The translations under genes and the position numbers were made by a program. From contig NZ_CP133038.1 in the NCBI RefSeq assembly GCF_033060595.1, positions 186,001-250,000 of the forward strand: a DNA stretch of 64,000 nt, read 5' to 3'. Shown here one piece after another: positions 16,807 through 25,303 of this stretch; within the stretch, counting starts at the first letter, position 1; each line of letters starts with the position of its first letter. Below the pieces are notes generated by a model, which was not told the DNA's origin, ran no database searches, and saw only the letters and a program-made list of their open reading frames with translations. This DNA is from Pyramidobacter sp. YE332 (GTDB lineage Bacteria; Synergistota; Synergistia; Synergistales; Dethiosulfovibrionaceae).

Positions 16807-16853
16807 AGATAATGATTCCTGTTATTGACAAATGAAAAATCCGCCGCTATAAT
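16807..16853 (+). promoter_or_regulatory. Consensus promoter of the dps-perR operon with an overlapping Fur/PerR-like box
   Basis: TTGACA (16825-16830), a 17-nt spacer and TATAAT (16848-16853) form a near-perfect sigma-70 promoter. GATAATGATTCCTGTTATTG at 16808-16827 overlaps the -35 and looks like a degenerate Fur/PerR operator. This fits autoregulation by the PerR-like product of the operon. Confidence 0.75.
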
Positions 16854-16917
16854 ACGGTCAGATTCAAAAAAGAGACGCTTTCGTCTCCAACTCAAAAGTC
16901 AAACGGAGGAATTTTTC

Positions 16918-17358
16918 ATGAACAAGAATCTCGTCAACAAGGTCAACGGTTATATCGCGAACATCGGCGTGTCGTTCGTCAAGATGCACAATCTGCATTG
17001 GAACGTCGTCGGTTCTCAGTTCAAGGCCGTCCACGAGTATCTCGAGTCCGTCTACGACGACTACGCGGACATTCTCGACGAAGCGGCGGAACTGCTGCGC
17101 ATGAACGGCGAACTCCCCGCGGCGAGCCTGAAGCAGTATCTCGAACTGGCCAGCGTCAAGGAGCTCGAGTCCAAGGAGGTCTCGATCGGCGACGCGCTCG
17201 GCGTTCTCCTCGCCGACATGAAGCTCCTCAGGGACCAGGCCGCGGACATCCGCAAGGCAGCCGACGCGGAAGACGCTTTTGACGCCGCGAATATGATGGA
17301 AGACCACATCAAAGAGTTCAGCAAAAAGATCTGGTTCGTCGAGTCGATGACGAAGTAG
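16918..17358 (+). CDS. dps: Dps-family ferritin-like protein
   Basis: A 146-residue four-helix protein. The Dps ferroxidase ligands are visible in KMHNLHWNVVG (His), then FKAVHEYLESVYDDYADILDEAAELL (His, Asp, Glu). Such proteins form 12-mers that oxidise ferrous iron with peroxide and may shield DNA. ACGGAGGA precedes the ATG at 16918. It is followed after 19 nt by a PerR/Fur-like gene, so iron storage and its peroxide sensor form an operon. The promoter upstream is strong. Confidence 0.9.
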   Translation: MNKNLVNKVNGYIANIGVSFVKMHNLHWNVVGSQFKAVHEYLESVYDDYADILDEAAELLRMNGELPAASLKQYLELASVKELESKEVSIGDALGVLLADMKLLRDQAADIRKAADAEDAFDAANMMEDHIKEFSKKIWFVESMTK

Positions 17359-17377
17359 CGGGAAAGGGAGCGGCCGG

Positions 17378-17776
17378 ATGCCCGAGGAGAAAAAAACGCG
17401 CCATTCGCAGCAGCGAGACATGATCTACGACTATCTGCGCTCCACTCACGAGCATCCTTCGGCAGAGGCCATCTACACGGAGCTCAAGGCGAAGATGCCC
17501 AATCTCAGCCTTGGCACCGTCTACCGCAATCTCAAGCTGCTCGAGGAAAGCGGCAAGATCCGCCGGATCTCCGCGCTGCAGAACGCCGAACGCTACGACT
17601 GCATCTGCTGCGATCACGCCCATTTCGTCTGCACCAAATGCGGCAAAGTCAGGGATCTCGAGCCGATCGACGCCCGCGAGGCCGCCGGCGCGTTCACGCT
17701 GGAAGACGGCGACGTGCCCCTGGGCGTGTCGCTGACGATCAGCGGCGTCTGCGCCGAATGCCGAAAAAACGCTTGA
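17378..17776 (+). CDS. perR: Fur-family regulator, PerR-like
   Basis: A 132-residue protein with the Fur winged helix (HPSAEAIYTELK, then LSLGTVYRNLKLLEESGKIRR), metal ligands in the YDCICCDHAHFVC stretch, and two structural zinc CxxC pairs (CTKC and CAEC). The short length and the pairing with dps favour a PerR-type peroxide sensor over Fur; the zinc site alone does not decide. It is the second gene of the operon and ends at a strong terminator. Confidence 0.8.
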   Translation: MPEEKKTRHSQQRDMIYDYLRSTHEHPSAEAIYTELKAKMPNLSLGTVYRNLKLLEESGKIRRISALQNAERYDCICCDHAHFVCTKCGKVRDLEPIDAREAAGAFTLEDGDVPLGVSLTISGVCAECRKNA

Positions 17777-17825
17777 GAGCATGCGAGCGAGGTGCAAGAT
17801 CTTTCGGATTGAATTCGGCAAATAA

Positions 17826-17869
17826 AACAGCGAGCCTGCCTTGGATCATCTCGAGGCAGGCTCGCTGTT
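17826..17869 (+). terminator. Terminator of the dps-perR operon
   Basis: A 16-bp perfect stem, AACAGCGAGCCTGCCT (17826-17841) and its complement (17854-17869), loop 12 nt. Confidence 0.75.
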
Positions 17870-17952
17870 ATTGCTCGTGATCATGACGTTCGGACCGACA
17901 TTTCTCAAATCAGACGTCCAAGGAACGTAAGCACACAGGTCTTCACAATCTT

Positions 17953-18297
17953 TTACAGATTTTCCAAGCTCCAGGCGTTGATCCGCTCTAGTAGAGGGAC
18001 GAACTTCTTCCCCGTCGCCGTCAGCGAATATTCTACCCGCGGCGGCACCTCGCGGTACACGCGGCGCCGTACGAAACCGCCGGCTTCCAGATCGCGCAGC
18101 TGGCGGGTGAGCGCCGACTGAGTGATCTCCGGGAACTCCCGGTTCAGCTCGCCGAAGCGCTTCGTGCGCTCGTGCAGCGACCAGAGAATGACGATTTTCC
18201 ACTTTCCCGCGAAGATCTTCTGGATCTTCTTCATTCCGCATTCGCTTTTTTCTTCTGCGCCGCTCATGCATATTTCTTTCTCATTTCCCGTTTTCAT
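17953..18297 (-). CDS. HxlR-family winged-helix regulator
   Basis: A 114-residue protein. The HxlR core reads IFAGKWKIVILWSLHERTKRFGELNRE, then ITQSALTRQLRDLEAGGFVRR and a wing REVPPRVEYSLT. GAGGAG lies 8 nt before the ATG at 18297. An upstream-of-core Cys (SECGMKK, near residue 20) is placed like the redox-sensing Cys of HypR/YodB-type members. It diverges from the flavoprotein gene at 18457 and probably controls it in response to electrophiles or oxidants; this is inference. Confidence 0.85.
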   Translation of the reverse strand: MKTGNEKEICMSGAEEKSECGMKKIQKIFAGKWKIVILWSLHERTKRFGELNREFPEITQSALTRQLRDLEAGGFVRRRVYREVPPRVEYSLTATGKKFVPLLERINAWSLENL

Positions 18298-18456
18298 GGA
18301 TAGATCTCCTCGCCGTTATACAATAGTATCATTTTAAGTAGTATATATATTTTATCATCGTACTTTCATTTTTTGATGTTTCGTCTAAAATAAAAGCGTA
18401 TAATTTTTCAGCGCGGCGTCTCATTGGCGCTGTTGTATTTTCATGGGGGATCTTCG
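18298..18456. promoter_or_regulatory. Divergent control region with a TAGTAT direct repeat
   Basis: TAGTAT occurs at 18324-18329 and again at 18339-18344 (period 15) within an AT-rich stretch. A TATAAT for the rightward gene is at 18399-18404. The repeat is a candidate operator for the HxlR regulator. Confidence 0.45.
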
Positions 18457-19095
18457 ATGAAAGCACTCGCGATCAACGGCGGGCCGCGACGCGGCTGGAA
18501 CACGGACACGCTGCTTCTGGAAGCGCTGCGGGGAGCGCAGGAAGCGGGAACGGAAACAGAGATGATCCGTCTCTACGACCTCAAATACACAGGCTGCCGC
18601 AGCTGCATGGCCTGCAAGAGAAAAGGAGCGGTTCCGTGCCGATGCTACTGGAAAGACGACCTGTCCCCGGTGCTGGAGAAAGTTCTGCAGGCCGATGTCC
18701 TCTTCCTCGGCTCGCCCGTCTACCTCGGCACCGTCACGGCCCAGACGCACGCGTTCCTAGAGCGGCTGCATTACATCCTCTTCTCTTACAACGACATGAC
18801 GAAATCGCTGTTCACGGGGCGCGTCGATTCGGCCTGCTTCTTCACCATGAACATGCCGCGGGACTATTACCGGCAGAATATGAAAGCCGGGCTCGAGACG
18901 GACGTGGTCGCCCTGAAAGGGCTGAACGGCAGCCTCGAAACTTACGCCTGCTGCGACACGCTACAGGTCGGCGACTACTCGAAGTACGAACTCAGCCTTT
19001 TCGATCCGGTCCATAAAAAGCGCGTCCATGAAAAACAGTTTCCCAAAGACCTGCAGGCCGCATATGAAATCGGAAAGCGTCTGGCAGCTCGCTGA
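18457..19095 (+). CDS. NAD(P)H-dependent FMN reductase / flavodoxin-family protein
   Basis: A 212-residue protein starting MKALAINGGPRRGWNTDTLL, the FMN-phosphate loop of the NADPH-FMN reductase (flavodoxin-like) fold, with GSPVYLGTVTAQTHAFLERL as the second flavin contact. The Cys cluster CRSCMACKRKG..PCRC is typical of the iron-sulfur-flavoprotein-like subgroup. It probably reduces quinones, azo or nitro compounds. Divergence from an HxlR regulator fits a detoxification enzyme induced by such compounds. Confidence 0.85.
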   Translation: MKALAINGGPRRGWNTDTLLLEALRGAQEAGTETEMIRLYDLKYTGCRSCMACKRKGAVPCRCYWKDDLSPVLEKVLQADVLFLGSPVYLGTVTAQTHAFLERLHYILFSYNDMTKSLFTGRVDSACFFTMNMPRDYYRQNMKAGLETDVVALKGLNGSLETYACCDTLQVGDYSKYELSLFDPVHKKRVHEKQFPKDLQAAYEIGKRLAAR

Positions 19096-19138
19096 GCCTC
19101 TTTCATCGTCTCTCGCGGAGACAGCCTTGGTCCCGCAA

Positions 19139-19183
19139 AAAAATCCGTCCGCGATTCCTCTCGGGAAAAGCGGACGGATTTTT
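19139..19183. terminator. Bidirectional terminator
   Basis: AAATCCGTCCGC (19141-19152) and GCGGACGGATTT (19170-19181), A-run on the left and T-run on the right. It serves the flavoprotein gene and the convergent MATE gene. Confidence 0.85.
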
Positions 19184-20561
19184 ACGTATTTTGCGCCGTC
19201 TTGTGCCCGGCGCGGAGAATGCTGCGCTGCATCCAGTTCCCTTTCCGGTGGTAGAGCAGGAAGAAGACGGACGTCAGCGCCCAGCTGACCGGATAGCCGA
19301 TGAAAACGGTGCGGACGCTGTGGCTGAACGGCACCACAAACCAGATCCAGAGCAGGCGGAAGCCGCAGATGCCCAGCGCCGTCATCGCCGTGGGCACGAT
19401 GGCATCGCCGGTACCGCGCATGCCGCTCGCCAGCGTGCCCACGGGCACGTAGGCAAAGTACCAGGGCGCGATGAGCCAGATGATCTCCATGCCGATGGAG
19501 ATCACGGCGGGATCGTCGGTAAAGATCCCGTACAGCGGCGCGCCCCAGGTCACGAAAACCGCGCCGAAAAACAGCGAGAGCGCCGTCCCCAGTGCCGCGC
19601 TCACGCCGATGCTGCGCAGGACGCGGTCATATTTGCGGGCGCCGAAATTCTGTCCGGAAAACGTCGACACGGCCACGCCGAGCGCGTTGATGATCAGCCA
19701 ATACATCCGGTCGACCTTGCCGCACACCGTCCAGGCCGCCACGGTGTCGACGCCGAAGCCGTTGACCGTCGACTGGATGACGATATTGGAGAGCGAATAC
19801 ATCGTCGACTGGAGCCCCGAAGGCAACCCGATGCGGACGACGCTGCCGAGGATCACCCGGTCGGGACGGAGGAATCCGCGCAAACGAAGCCGGAAAGACC
19901 CCGCTTCGCGCGCCAAAAAGATCCATACGCCCGCGGCGCTGGCCAGCTGCGACAGGACCGTGGCGTACGCCGCGCCCGCCACGCCCCAGCCCCAATGAAC
20001 GACGAAGACGATATCGCCCGCGATGTTGACGATCGTGGCCAGCACGAGCAGGTAAAAGGGACGCTTGGAATCGCCTTTGGCGCGCAGCACGGCGGCTCCC
20101 ATGTTGTAGACGAACATGAACAGGATCCCGCCGAAATAGATCCGCAGATAGCTCACGGCATGAGGCAGCACCTCCGGCGGCGTGTCCATCGCCGTCAGCG
20201 CCGGCTCCGCCAGGAAGGCGCCGACCAGCGACATCGCCGCGCCCGCCGCGATCGACAGCGCCATCGACGTGTGTACGGCCCGTGAGGCGTGCTCGGCGTC
20301 GCCGGCGCCGAAAAACTGTGCGATCACCACCGTGCCCCCCGAACAGAGGCCGATGAAGAACCCCAGCAGCAGGTTGACCAGATAGCCCGAAGGGCCGCCC
20401 ACGGCGGCCAGCGCCTCCTTGCCCAGGAAGCGGCCGACGATGATGGCGTCGACGGTGTTGTACAGCTGCTGAAAGAACGTCCCCAGCAGGATCGGGAAGA
20501 AAAAGACCAGCAGCTGCTTCCAGATCACGCCCTCGATGATTTGTCTGTTTTCCCCGTCCAT
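19182..20561 (-). CDS. MATE-family multidrug/metabolite efflux pump
   Basis: A 459-residue protein with twelve hydrophobic segments. The N-terminal motif is WKQLLVFFFPILLGTFFQQLYNTVDAIIVG, the classic MATE start, and the second bundle has the parallel RIGLPSGLQSTMYSLSNIV. It exports cationic compounds using a Na+ or H+ gradient. It sits alone on this strand, with a bidirectional terminator at its end. Sequence alone does not give the substrate. A second MATE of a different subgroup lies at 31638. Confidence 0.92.
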   Translation of the reverse strand: MDGENRQIIEGVIWKQLLVFFFPILLGTFFQQLYNTVDAIIVGRFLGKEALAAVGGPSGYLVNLLLGFFIGLCSGGTVVIAQFFGAGDAEHASRAVHTSMALSIAAGAAMSLVGAFLAEPALTAMDTPPEVLPHAVSYLRIYFGGILFMFVYNMGAAVLRAKGDSKRPFYLLVLATIVNIAGDIVFVVHWGWGVAGAAYATVLSQLASAAGVWIFLAREAGSFRLRLRGFLRPDRVILGSVVRIGLPSGLQSTMYSLSNIVIQSTVNGFGVDTVAAWTVCGKVDRMYWLIINALGVAVSTFSGQNFGARKYDRVLRSIGVSAALGTALSLFFGAVFVTWGAPLYGIFTDDPAVISIGMEIIWLIAPWYFAYVPVGTLASGMRGTGDAIVPTAMTALGICGFRLLWIWFVVPFSHSVRTVFIGYPVSWALTSVFFLLYHRKGNWMQRSILRAGHKTAQNT

Positions 20562-20659
20562 TTCGTCTCACCGCTCCGCTCAAAGCCGCGCCGCCGAATT
20601 GATAATACTTGTTCCTGACTCGAGCGGCGAACGTTCTCCAAACCTCCGAGGAAAATCCA

Positions 20660-20708
20660 CACAGCGCACAGCGCGGCTCGCTTCGCGGATCTCCCTCGCT
20701 CATTAAGA
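20660..20708 (+). repeat. REP-like dispersed repeat, copy 3 (partial)
   Basis: GCGCGGCTCGCTTCGCGGAT then CTCCCTCGCTC, like the right half of the copy at 40160-40270 (GCGCGGCTCGCTTTGTGAAT, then CTCCCTCGC). Confidence 0.45.
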
Positions 20709-20764
20709 AATAGCGTCAGCCGTGCAGCGCGGGAGCGCGTCCCCTCGGCGTGCGCCGCGGGAGT

Positions 20765-21808
20765 TCAGGCTTTCGCCCCCTCCGCTTTGGCGGCCAGCCA
20801 GCCGGCGCGGAAGCTTTTGTAGTCGGCCAGGTTTTCCGCCAGCAGCGTGGGCGTGTCGAGGCCGTAAGGGCAGCGGCTCTTGCAGGCGTTGCAGTGCAGG
20901 CACTGTTCGATGCGCATCATCATGGCGTCGGTCTTTTCGGACATCAGCGGCGGCACCGGCGACCGGCGCAGGAGCAGGCTCATGCGCGCGGCAGTCTGGA
21001 TCTCGATGCCGGCGGCGCAGGGCTGACAGTAGCCGCACCCGTGGCAGAAATTGCCGGACAGCTCGCGGCGCTCTTTTTCGATCTCGTCCGCCCAGTCCTC
21101 GAAGCGCGGCGGATTTTTCTCCAGCTCCAGAAATTGATCGAGCTCGCTCTCGCGCTGTACGCCCCAGATGGGCACCACGAACGGATGTTTCTTCATGAAC
21201 ACGAAAGCCGCCTCGACGTGCGCGATCAGGCCGCCGGCCATCCCCTTCATGGCGATGAAGCCCATGTCACGCTCGTGCGCCAGGCAGGCCAGGTCGATGT
21301 CTTCCTGCGGCGCGATGCAGGTGAGCGGGAACTGGAGCGTGTCGTACCGTCCCGACAGCACGGCGGCACGGGCGCGCTCGCGGCCGTGATTGGTGATGCC
21401 GATAAAGCGCACGTAGCCGCGTTTCTTCGCCTCCACGCAGGCGGCGTAGGCGCCGTTCGGATCGTCGGGATCGGGCAGCGTCGAGGGATTGTGCAGCTGA
21501 ATGAGATCGATATAATCGGTCTTCATGCGCTTCAGGCTGAGCTGGATATGCTCCAGCACGGTCTGGTAATCTTTGCCGCCGCTCTTGGTGGAGATGACGA
21601 TCTTACCGCGCACGTCCGCCAGGGCGGCGCCGATCTTCTCCTCGCTGTCGCTGTAAGCGTTGGCGGTGTCGAAATAGTTGATGCCGTGATCGTACGCCTT
21701 GCGCAGCAGATAGGCCGCGTCCTTCAACGGGATGCGCTGAATCGGCAGCGCGCCGAATCCGCAGGCGCTGACCATCAGCCCTGTTCTCCCCAGTCTGATC
21801 TTATCCAT
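20765..21808 (-). CDS. Aldo/keto reductase fused to a ferredoxin-like Fe-S domain
   Basis: A 347-residue protein. Residues 1-260 form an aldo/keto reductase barrel (KIRLGRTGLMVSACGFG, FDTANAYSDSEEKIG with catalytic Tyr, DYIDLIQLHNP). The last ~90 residues hold CHGCGYCQPC and CLHCNACKSRCPYG, two clusters of Cys for [4Fe-4S] centres. This arrangement is common in anaerobes and suggests electrons from ferredoxin-like carriers, not only NAD(P)H. The substrate is unknown. No operon partner is evident. Confidence 0.9.
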   Translation of the reverse strand: MDKIRLGRTGLMVSACGFGALPIQRIPLKDAAYLLRKAYDHGINYFDTANAYSDSEEKIGAALADVRGKIVISTKSGGKDYQTVLEHIQLSLKRMKTDYIDLIQLHNPSTLPDPDDPNGAYAACVEAKKRGYVRFIGITNHGRERARAAVLSGRYDTLQFPLTCIAPQEDIDLACLAHERDMGFIAMKGMAGGLIAHVEAAFVFMKKHPFVVPIWGVQRESELDQFLELEKNPPRFEDWADEIEKERRELSGNFCHGCGYCQPCAAGIEIQTAARMSLLLRRSPVPPLMSEKTDAMMMRIEQCLHCNACKSRCPYGLDTPTLLAENLADYKSFRAGWLAAKAEGAKA

Positions 21809-21998
21809 GACATGACCCCCTCTTCATGTTGAACGGATGACCGTGAGCTTACTATATCACGCCGCGCTGCAAAATCAAAACATGTATCCTGGTTTTCGCA
21901 AGGGAATGAAGATCCCAAAAAGCGGCCTCCGGCGCCGGCATTTCCCCTCCCAAGTTTGCTCAAAAGGTGCGCCGAGGCCGAAGCTTCGTCGTTTTTTC

Positions 21999-22007
21999 TG
22001 CTATAAT
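21999..22007 (+). promoter_or_regulatory. Extended -10 promoter of the remB-like/gyrB pair
   Basis: TGCTATAAT ending 54 nt before the ATG at 22062. The -35 is not clear. Confidence 0.6.
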
Positions 22008-22061
22008 AGATTGGTTCTGGTTCCATAAATCTGCCCGCGCGGCGTTGGAAGGAGGCCCGGC

Positions 22062-22274
22062 ATGTTCATTCCCATCGAAGGCGAGGACTGCATTTTCCTC
22101 GAGAACGTCGTCGCGCTGGTCCACGACGAAGGGCGCACCACGGTTTATTACGGCGACGGGCACACCGGCGTGACGGGATTCCGTCCGGTGACGCTGAGGC
22201 GGCGCTATCGGGAATTGATGAGGGGAGCGCGGCATGTGGAGCTTCCCCGTTCACAGGAGGTCAATGGTTCATGA
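22062..22274 (+). CDS. Small RemB/YaaB-like (DUF370) protein upstream of gyrB
   Basis: A 70-residue protein beginning MFIPIEGEDCIFLENVVALV, like the N-terminus of RemB/YaaB proteins (MYIHLGDDxVV...). In Bacillus yaaB sits between recF and gyrB; here the gene overlaps the gyrB start by 4 nt, so position supports the call. RemA/RemB proteins bind DNA and act as regulators of matrix genes in Bacillus. The role in this organism is unknown. GGAGG precedes the ATG by about 9 nt. The family assignment rests on weak similarity plus synteny. Confidence 0.6.
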   Translation: MFIPIEGEDCIFLENVVALVHDEGRTTVYYGDGHTGVTGFRPVTLRRRYRELMRGARHVELPRSQEVNGS

Positions 22275-24169
22275 GCACTCAGTACACAGCCGAAGACATA
22301 CAGATTCTGGAAGGTCTCGACCCCGTCCGCAAGCGGCCGGGCATGTACATCGGCGACACGACGACGAGGGGCCTTCACCACTGCGTGTACGAGGTGGTCG
22401 ACAACGCGGTCGACGAAGCGCTGGCCGGCTTCTGCTCGGAGATCGCGGTGACGCTGCACGCCGACCAGAGCGTCAGCGTGTCCGACAACGGCCGCGGCAT
22501 CCCCGTGGATCCGCATCCTTCCAACGGGCGTCCCGCCCTCGAGGTGGTGCTGACGGTGCTGCACGCGGGCGGCAAGTTCGACAACCACAATTACAAGATT
22601 TCCGGCGGGCTGCACGGCGTCGGCGTCTCGGTCGTGAACGCGCTTTCCGAGTGGCTGGAGGTCACGGTCTACCGCGACGGCAGGGAATGGCACGAACGTT
22701 TCGAGCGCGGCACGCCCGTTTCCGGCCTGACCGGCGGCACCCCGACGGCGAAGCGCGGCACGACGGTGACGTTCAGGCCCGACGCGGAGATTTTCGACGA
22801 GGTGACCTTTTCGGCCGAAACGCTGGGCAACCGCTTCCGCGAAATGGCCTTCCTGATCCCCGGGCTCAAGTTCGTCTTCGTCGACGAGGCCGAAGGCAAG
22901 ACCTGGACGTATCATTACGAAGGCGGCGTCTCGGAGTTCGTCGCCTACCTCAATCAGGGCAAGCAGACGCTGACGCCCAAACCGATCGTCATCCGCGGCG
23001 AAAAGGACGGCGTGGCGGTGGAAGTCGGCTTTCAGTACACCGACGAGTACATCGAGCGGCTTTACTCGTTCGCCAACCTGATCAACACGATCGAGGGCGG
23101 AACTCACGTGGCCGGCCTGCGCAGCGCCATCACGCGCGGCATCAACGAGGGGGCCCGCCGCGCCGGCGTGCTCAAGGAAAAGGACGAAAACCTCTCCGGC
23201 GACGACCTGCGCGAGGGGCTGACCTGCGTGCTTTCCGTCAAGCTGGGCAATCCCCAGTTCGAAGGACAGACCAAGACCAAGCTGGGCAACGGCAACGTCA
23301 AGGGCATCGTCGATTCGATTCTCTACGACGGCATCCTGCAGGAGCTCGAAGAGGATCCGTCGGTGATCAAGCCGATCATCGAAAAAGCCATCAAGGCCCG
23401 CCAGGCCCGCGAAGCCGCCAAGAAGGCCCGCGAGCTCGTGCGCAAATCGGCGATGAGCGGCCTTTCGCTGCCGGGCAAGCTGGCCGACTGTTCCAGCCGC
23501 ACCGCCGAGAACTGCGAGGTCTACATCGTCGAGGGAGACTCGGCCGGCGGCAGCGCCAAGCAGGGGCGCGACCGCAAGTTCCAGGCCATCCTGCCCCTGC
23601 GCGGCAAGATCCTCAACGTCGAGAAGGCGCGCATGGACAAGATGCTCGGCAGCAAGGAGATCCGCGTCATCATCCAGGCGCTCGGCTGCGGCATCGGCGA
23701 GGACTTCGACATCGGCAAGCTGCGCTACAACAAGATCATCATCATGACCGACGCCGACGTCGACGGCGCCCACATCAGCACGCTGCTGCTGACGTTCTTC
23801 TTCCGCCACATGCGCGAGCTGATCGAAAAAGGCCATATCTATCTGGCCGTGCCGCCGCTCTATCGCGTGCAGGTCGGCAAGAAAGTCGACTACCTCTACA
23901 GCGACAAGGAGCTGCGCAAAGTCATGGACGGACTTGCGGCCGACGGCAAAAAAGCCGCCGTGCAGCGCTACAAGGGCCTGGGCGAGATGAATCCCGGCCA
24001 GCTCTGGGAGACGACGATGGACCCCGCCACGCGCCTGCTCAAGCAGATCGAGCTGGACGACCTGGCCGGCGCCGACCAGTACTTCGACATCCTCATGGGC
24101 GACCGCGTCGAGCCGCGCCGCCAGTTCATCGAAGAGCACGCCCATGAAGTGCACAATCTGGACGTGTGA
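22271..24169 (+). CDS. gyrB: DNA gyrase subunit B
   Basis: A 632-residue type II topoisomerase B subunit. The GHKL ATPase domain is N-terminal (VRKRPGMYIGDT; VVDNAVDEA; GVGVSVVNALS), the transducer is in the middle, and the TOPRIM metal site shows EGDSAGGSAKQGRDR near residue 420 and DADVDGAHI near 494. The C-terminal QRYKGLGEMNPGQLWETTMDP is the conserved GyrB end. With GyrA it introduces negative supercoils using ATP. gyrA is not in the window. It is co-transcribed with the small gene upstream and ends at a strong terminator. Confidence 0.97.
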   Translation: MSTQYTAEDIQILEGLDPVRKRPGMYIGDTTTRGLHHCVYEVVDNAVDEALAGFCSEIAVTLHADQSVSVSDNGRGIPVDPHPSNGRPALEVVLTVLHAGGKFDNHNYKISGGLHGVGVSVVNALSEWLEVTVYRDGREWHERFERGTPVSGLTGGTPTAKRGTTVTFRPDAEIFDEVTFSAETLGNRFREMAFLIPGLKFVFVDEAEGKTWTYHYEGGVSEFVAYLNQGKQTLTPKPIVIRGEKDGVAVEVGFQYTDEYIERLYSFANLINTIEGGTHVAGLRSAITRGINEGARRAGVLKEKDENLSGDDLREGLTCVLSVKLGNPQFEGQTKTKLGNGNVKGIVDSILYDGILQELEEDPSVIKPIIEKAIKARQAREAAKKARELVRKSAMSGLSLPGKLADCSSRTAENCEVYIVEGDSAGGSAKQGRDRKFQAILPLRGKILNVEKARMDKMLGSKEIRVIIQALGCGIGEDFDIGKLRYNKIIIMTDADVDGAHISTLLLTFFFRHMRELIEKGHIYLAVPPLYRVQVGKKVDYLYSDKELRKVMDGLAADGKKAAVQRYKGLGEMNPGQLWETTMDPATRLLKQIELDDLAGADQYFDILMGDRVEPRRQFIEEHAHEVHNLDV

Positions 24170-24186
24170 TTCCCGCGACAACAAAA

Positions 24187-24225
24187 AGCTTCAACCGAAC
24201 GTTCGCGTTCGGTTGAAGCTTTTTT
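24187..24225 (+). terminator. Terminator of gyrB
   Basis: AGCTTCAACCGAAC (24187-24200) and its perfect complement (24207-24220), a 6-nt loop, followed by T5. Confidence 0.9.
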
Positions 24226-24242
24226 CATTTCCCCGATTCGGT

Positions 24243-25061
24243 TCACGCTTTCTTTTTCGCGAAGCAGCCCCACATCAGCGCGCCGAACAGCACGCCGCCG
24301 ACGATGTTGCCCAGCGTCACGGGCAGGAGATTGCCGGCGAGGAAATTTTTCCACGTCAGTCCGCTCAGGTCAAGGCCGGCCTCCGCCGCCTTCTGCGCGT
24401 ACAGCGGCACGTTCTTTGCGAACAGAGCGGCGGGGACGTAGAACATGTTCGCCACGCTGTGTTCGAAACCGCACATGACGAAAAACGCTATGGGAAAGTA
24501 CGCGCCCGCGGCGCGCCCGCACAGGTCTTTGCCGGAAAGGGCCAACAGCACGGCCGCACAGACAAGGATATTGCACAGCGCTCCCAGCAGCACGGCCGGG
24601 ACAAAATCCAGCGCGCACTTCGCGGTCGCGAGTTTCATCGTGAACAGCGCCAGTCCGCCGTCGGAGTAATGCAGCTGTCCTGCATAAACGCCCGCGGCGG
24701 CGGTCAGCGCCGCGCCGACGAAGTTCCCGACGTAGGCGCAGCCCCAGTTGCGCACCATGCTGCCGACGGTCGCCGTGCCGTCAAGCACGGCGATGGAGAT
24801 CAGGCAGTTGCCTGTGAACAACTCCGCGCCCAGCAGGACCACCATGATCAGGCCAAAAGGGAAGACCAGTCCCGACAACAGGCGAACCGATGCGGCTGCG
24901 CCGGCGCCGTGCGAAATTACGTTTGCCGCCGCAGCCGCTATGGCGATGCAGAACCCCGCCAGCATGCCCAGCAGCAAGATCTTCCAGACAGGCAGACGCG
25001 TTTTCGCAGCTCCCGCCGCGGCGTAATTGGCGACGACTTCCGCCGGGGAAAACAGGTTCAT
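24243..25061 (-). CDS. Formate/nitrite transporter (FNT) family channel
   Basis: A 272-residue inner-membrane protein with six hydrophobic segments. Family marks: GAELFTGNC in the second repeat region, VGNFVGAALTAAA, and CGFEHSVANMFYVP near residue 200 with the central His. FNT proteins form pentamers and move formate, nitrite, lactate or hydrosulfide anions. In a fermenting anaerobe formate is the likeliest cargo, but no neighbour decides. It reads towards gyrB and stands alone. Confidence 0.92.
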   Translation of the reverse strand: MNLFSPAEVVANYAAAGAAKTRLPVWKILLLGMLAGFCIAIAAAAANVISHGAGAAASVRLLSGLVFPFGLIMVVLLGAELFTGNCLISIAVLDGTATVGSMVRNWGCAYVGNFVGAALTAAAGVYAGQLHYSDGGLALFTMKLATAKCALDFVPAVLLGALCNILVCAAVLLALSGKDLCGRAAGAYFPIAFFVMCGFEHSVANMFYVPAALFAKNVPLYAQKAAEAGLDLSGLTWKNFLAGNLLPVTLGNIVGGVLFGALMWGCFAKKKA

Positions 25062-25303
25062 CGTTCCACCTCAGGCGTCGCCGTGCGGTCTTTGAAGATA
25101 TGTGTCACGTCATACACACTCCGTTTCTTTTCCGAAATAATCGCCGTCGCTTCAAAATCTTCCGCGGCGGCGTGCCCCGGCGCGTCCTGAAGGGGCGATC
25201 GCACTGCGGCAAGCCCTTCAGAACGCGCGGTGAAAATCCGGACGCGGCTTTCGCGAACGTCTCTATTTTTCAGTTTCCCACCGCACCGTCGGCAGACGAT
25301 CGT

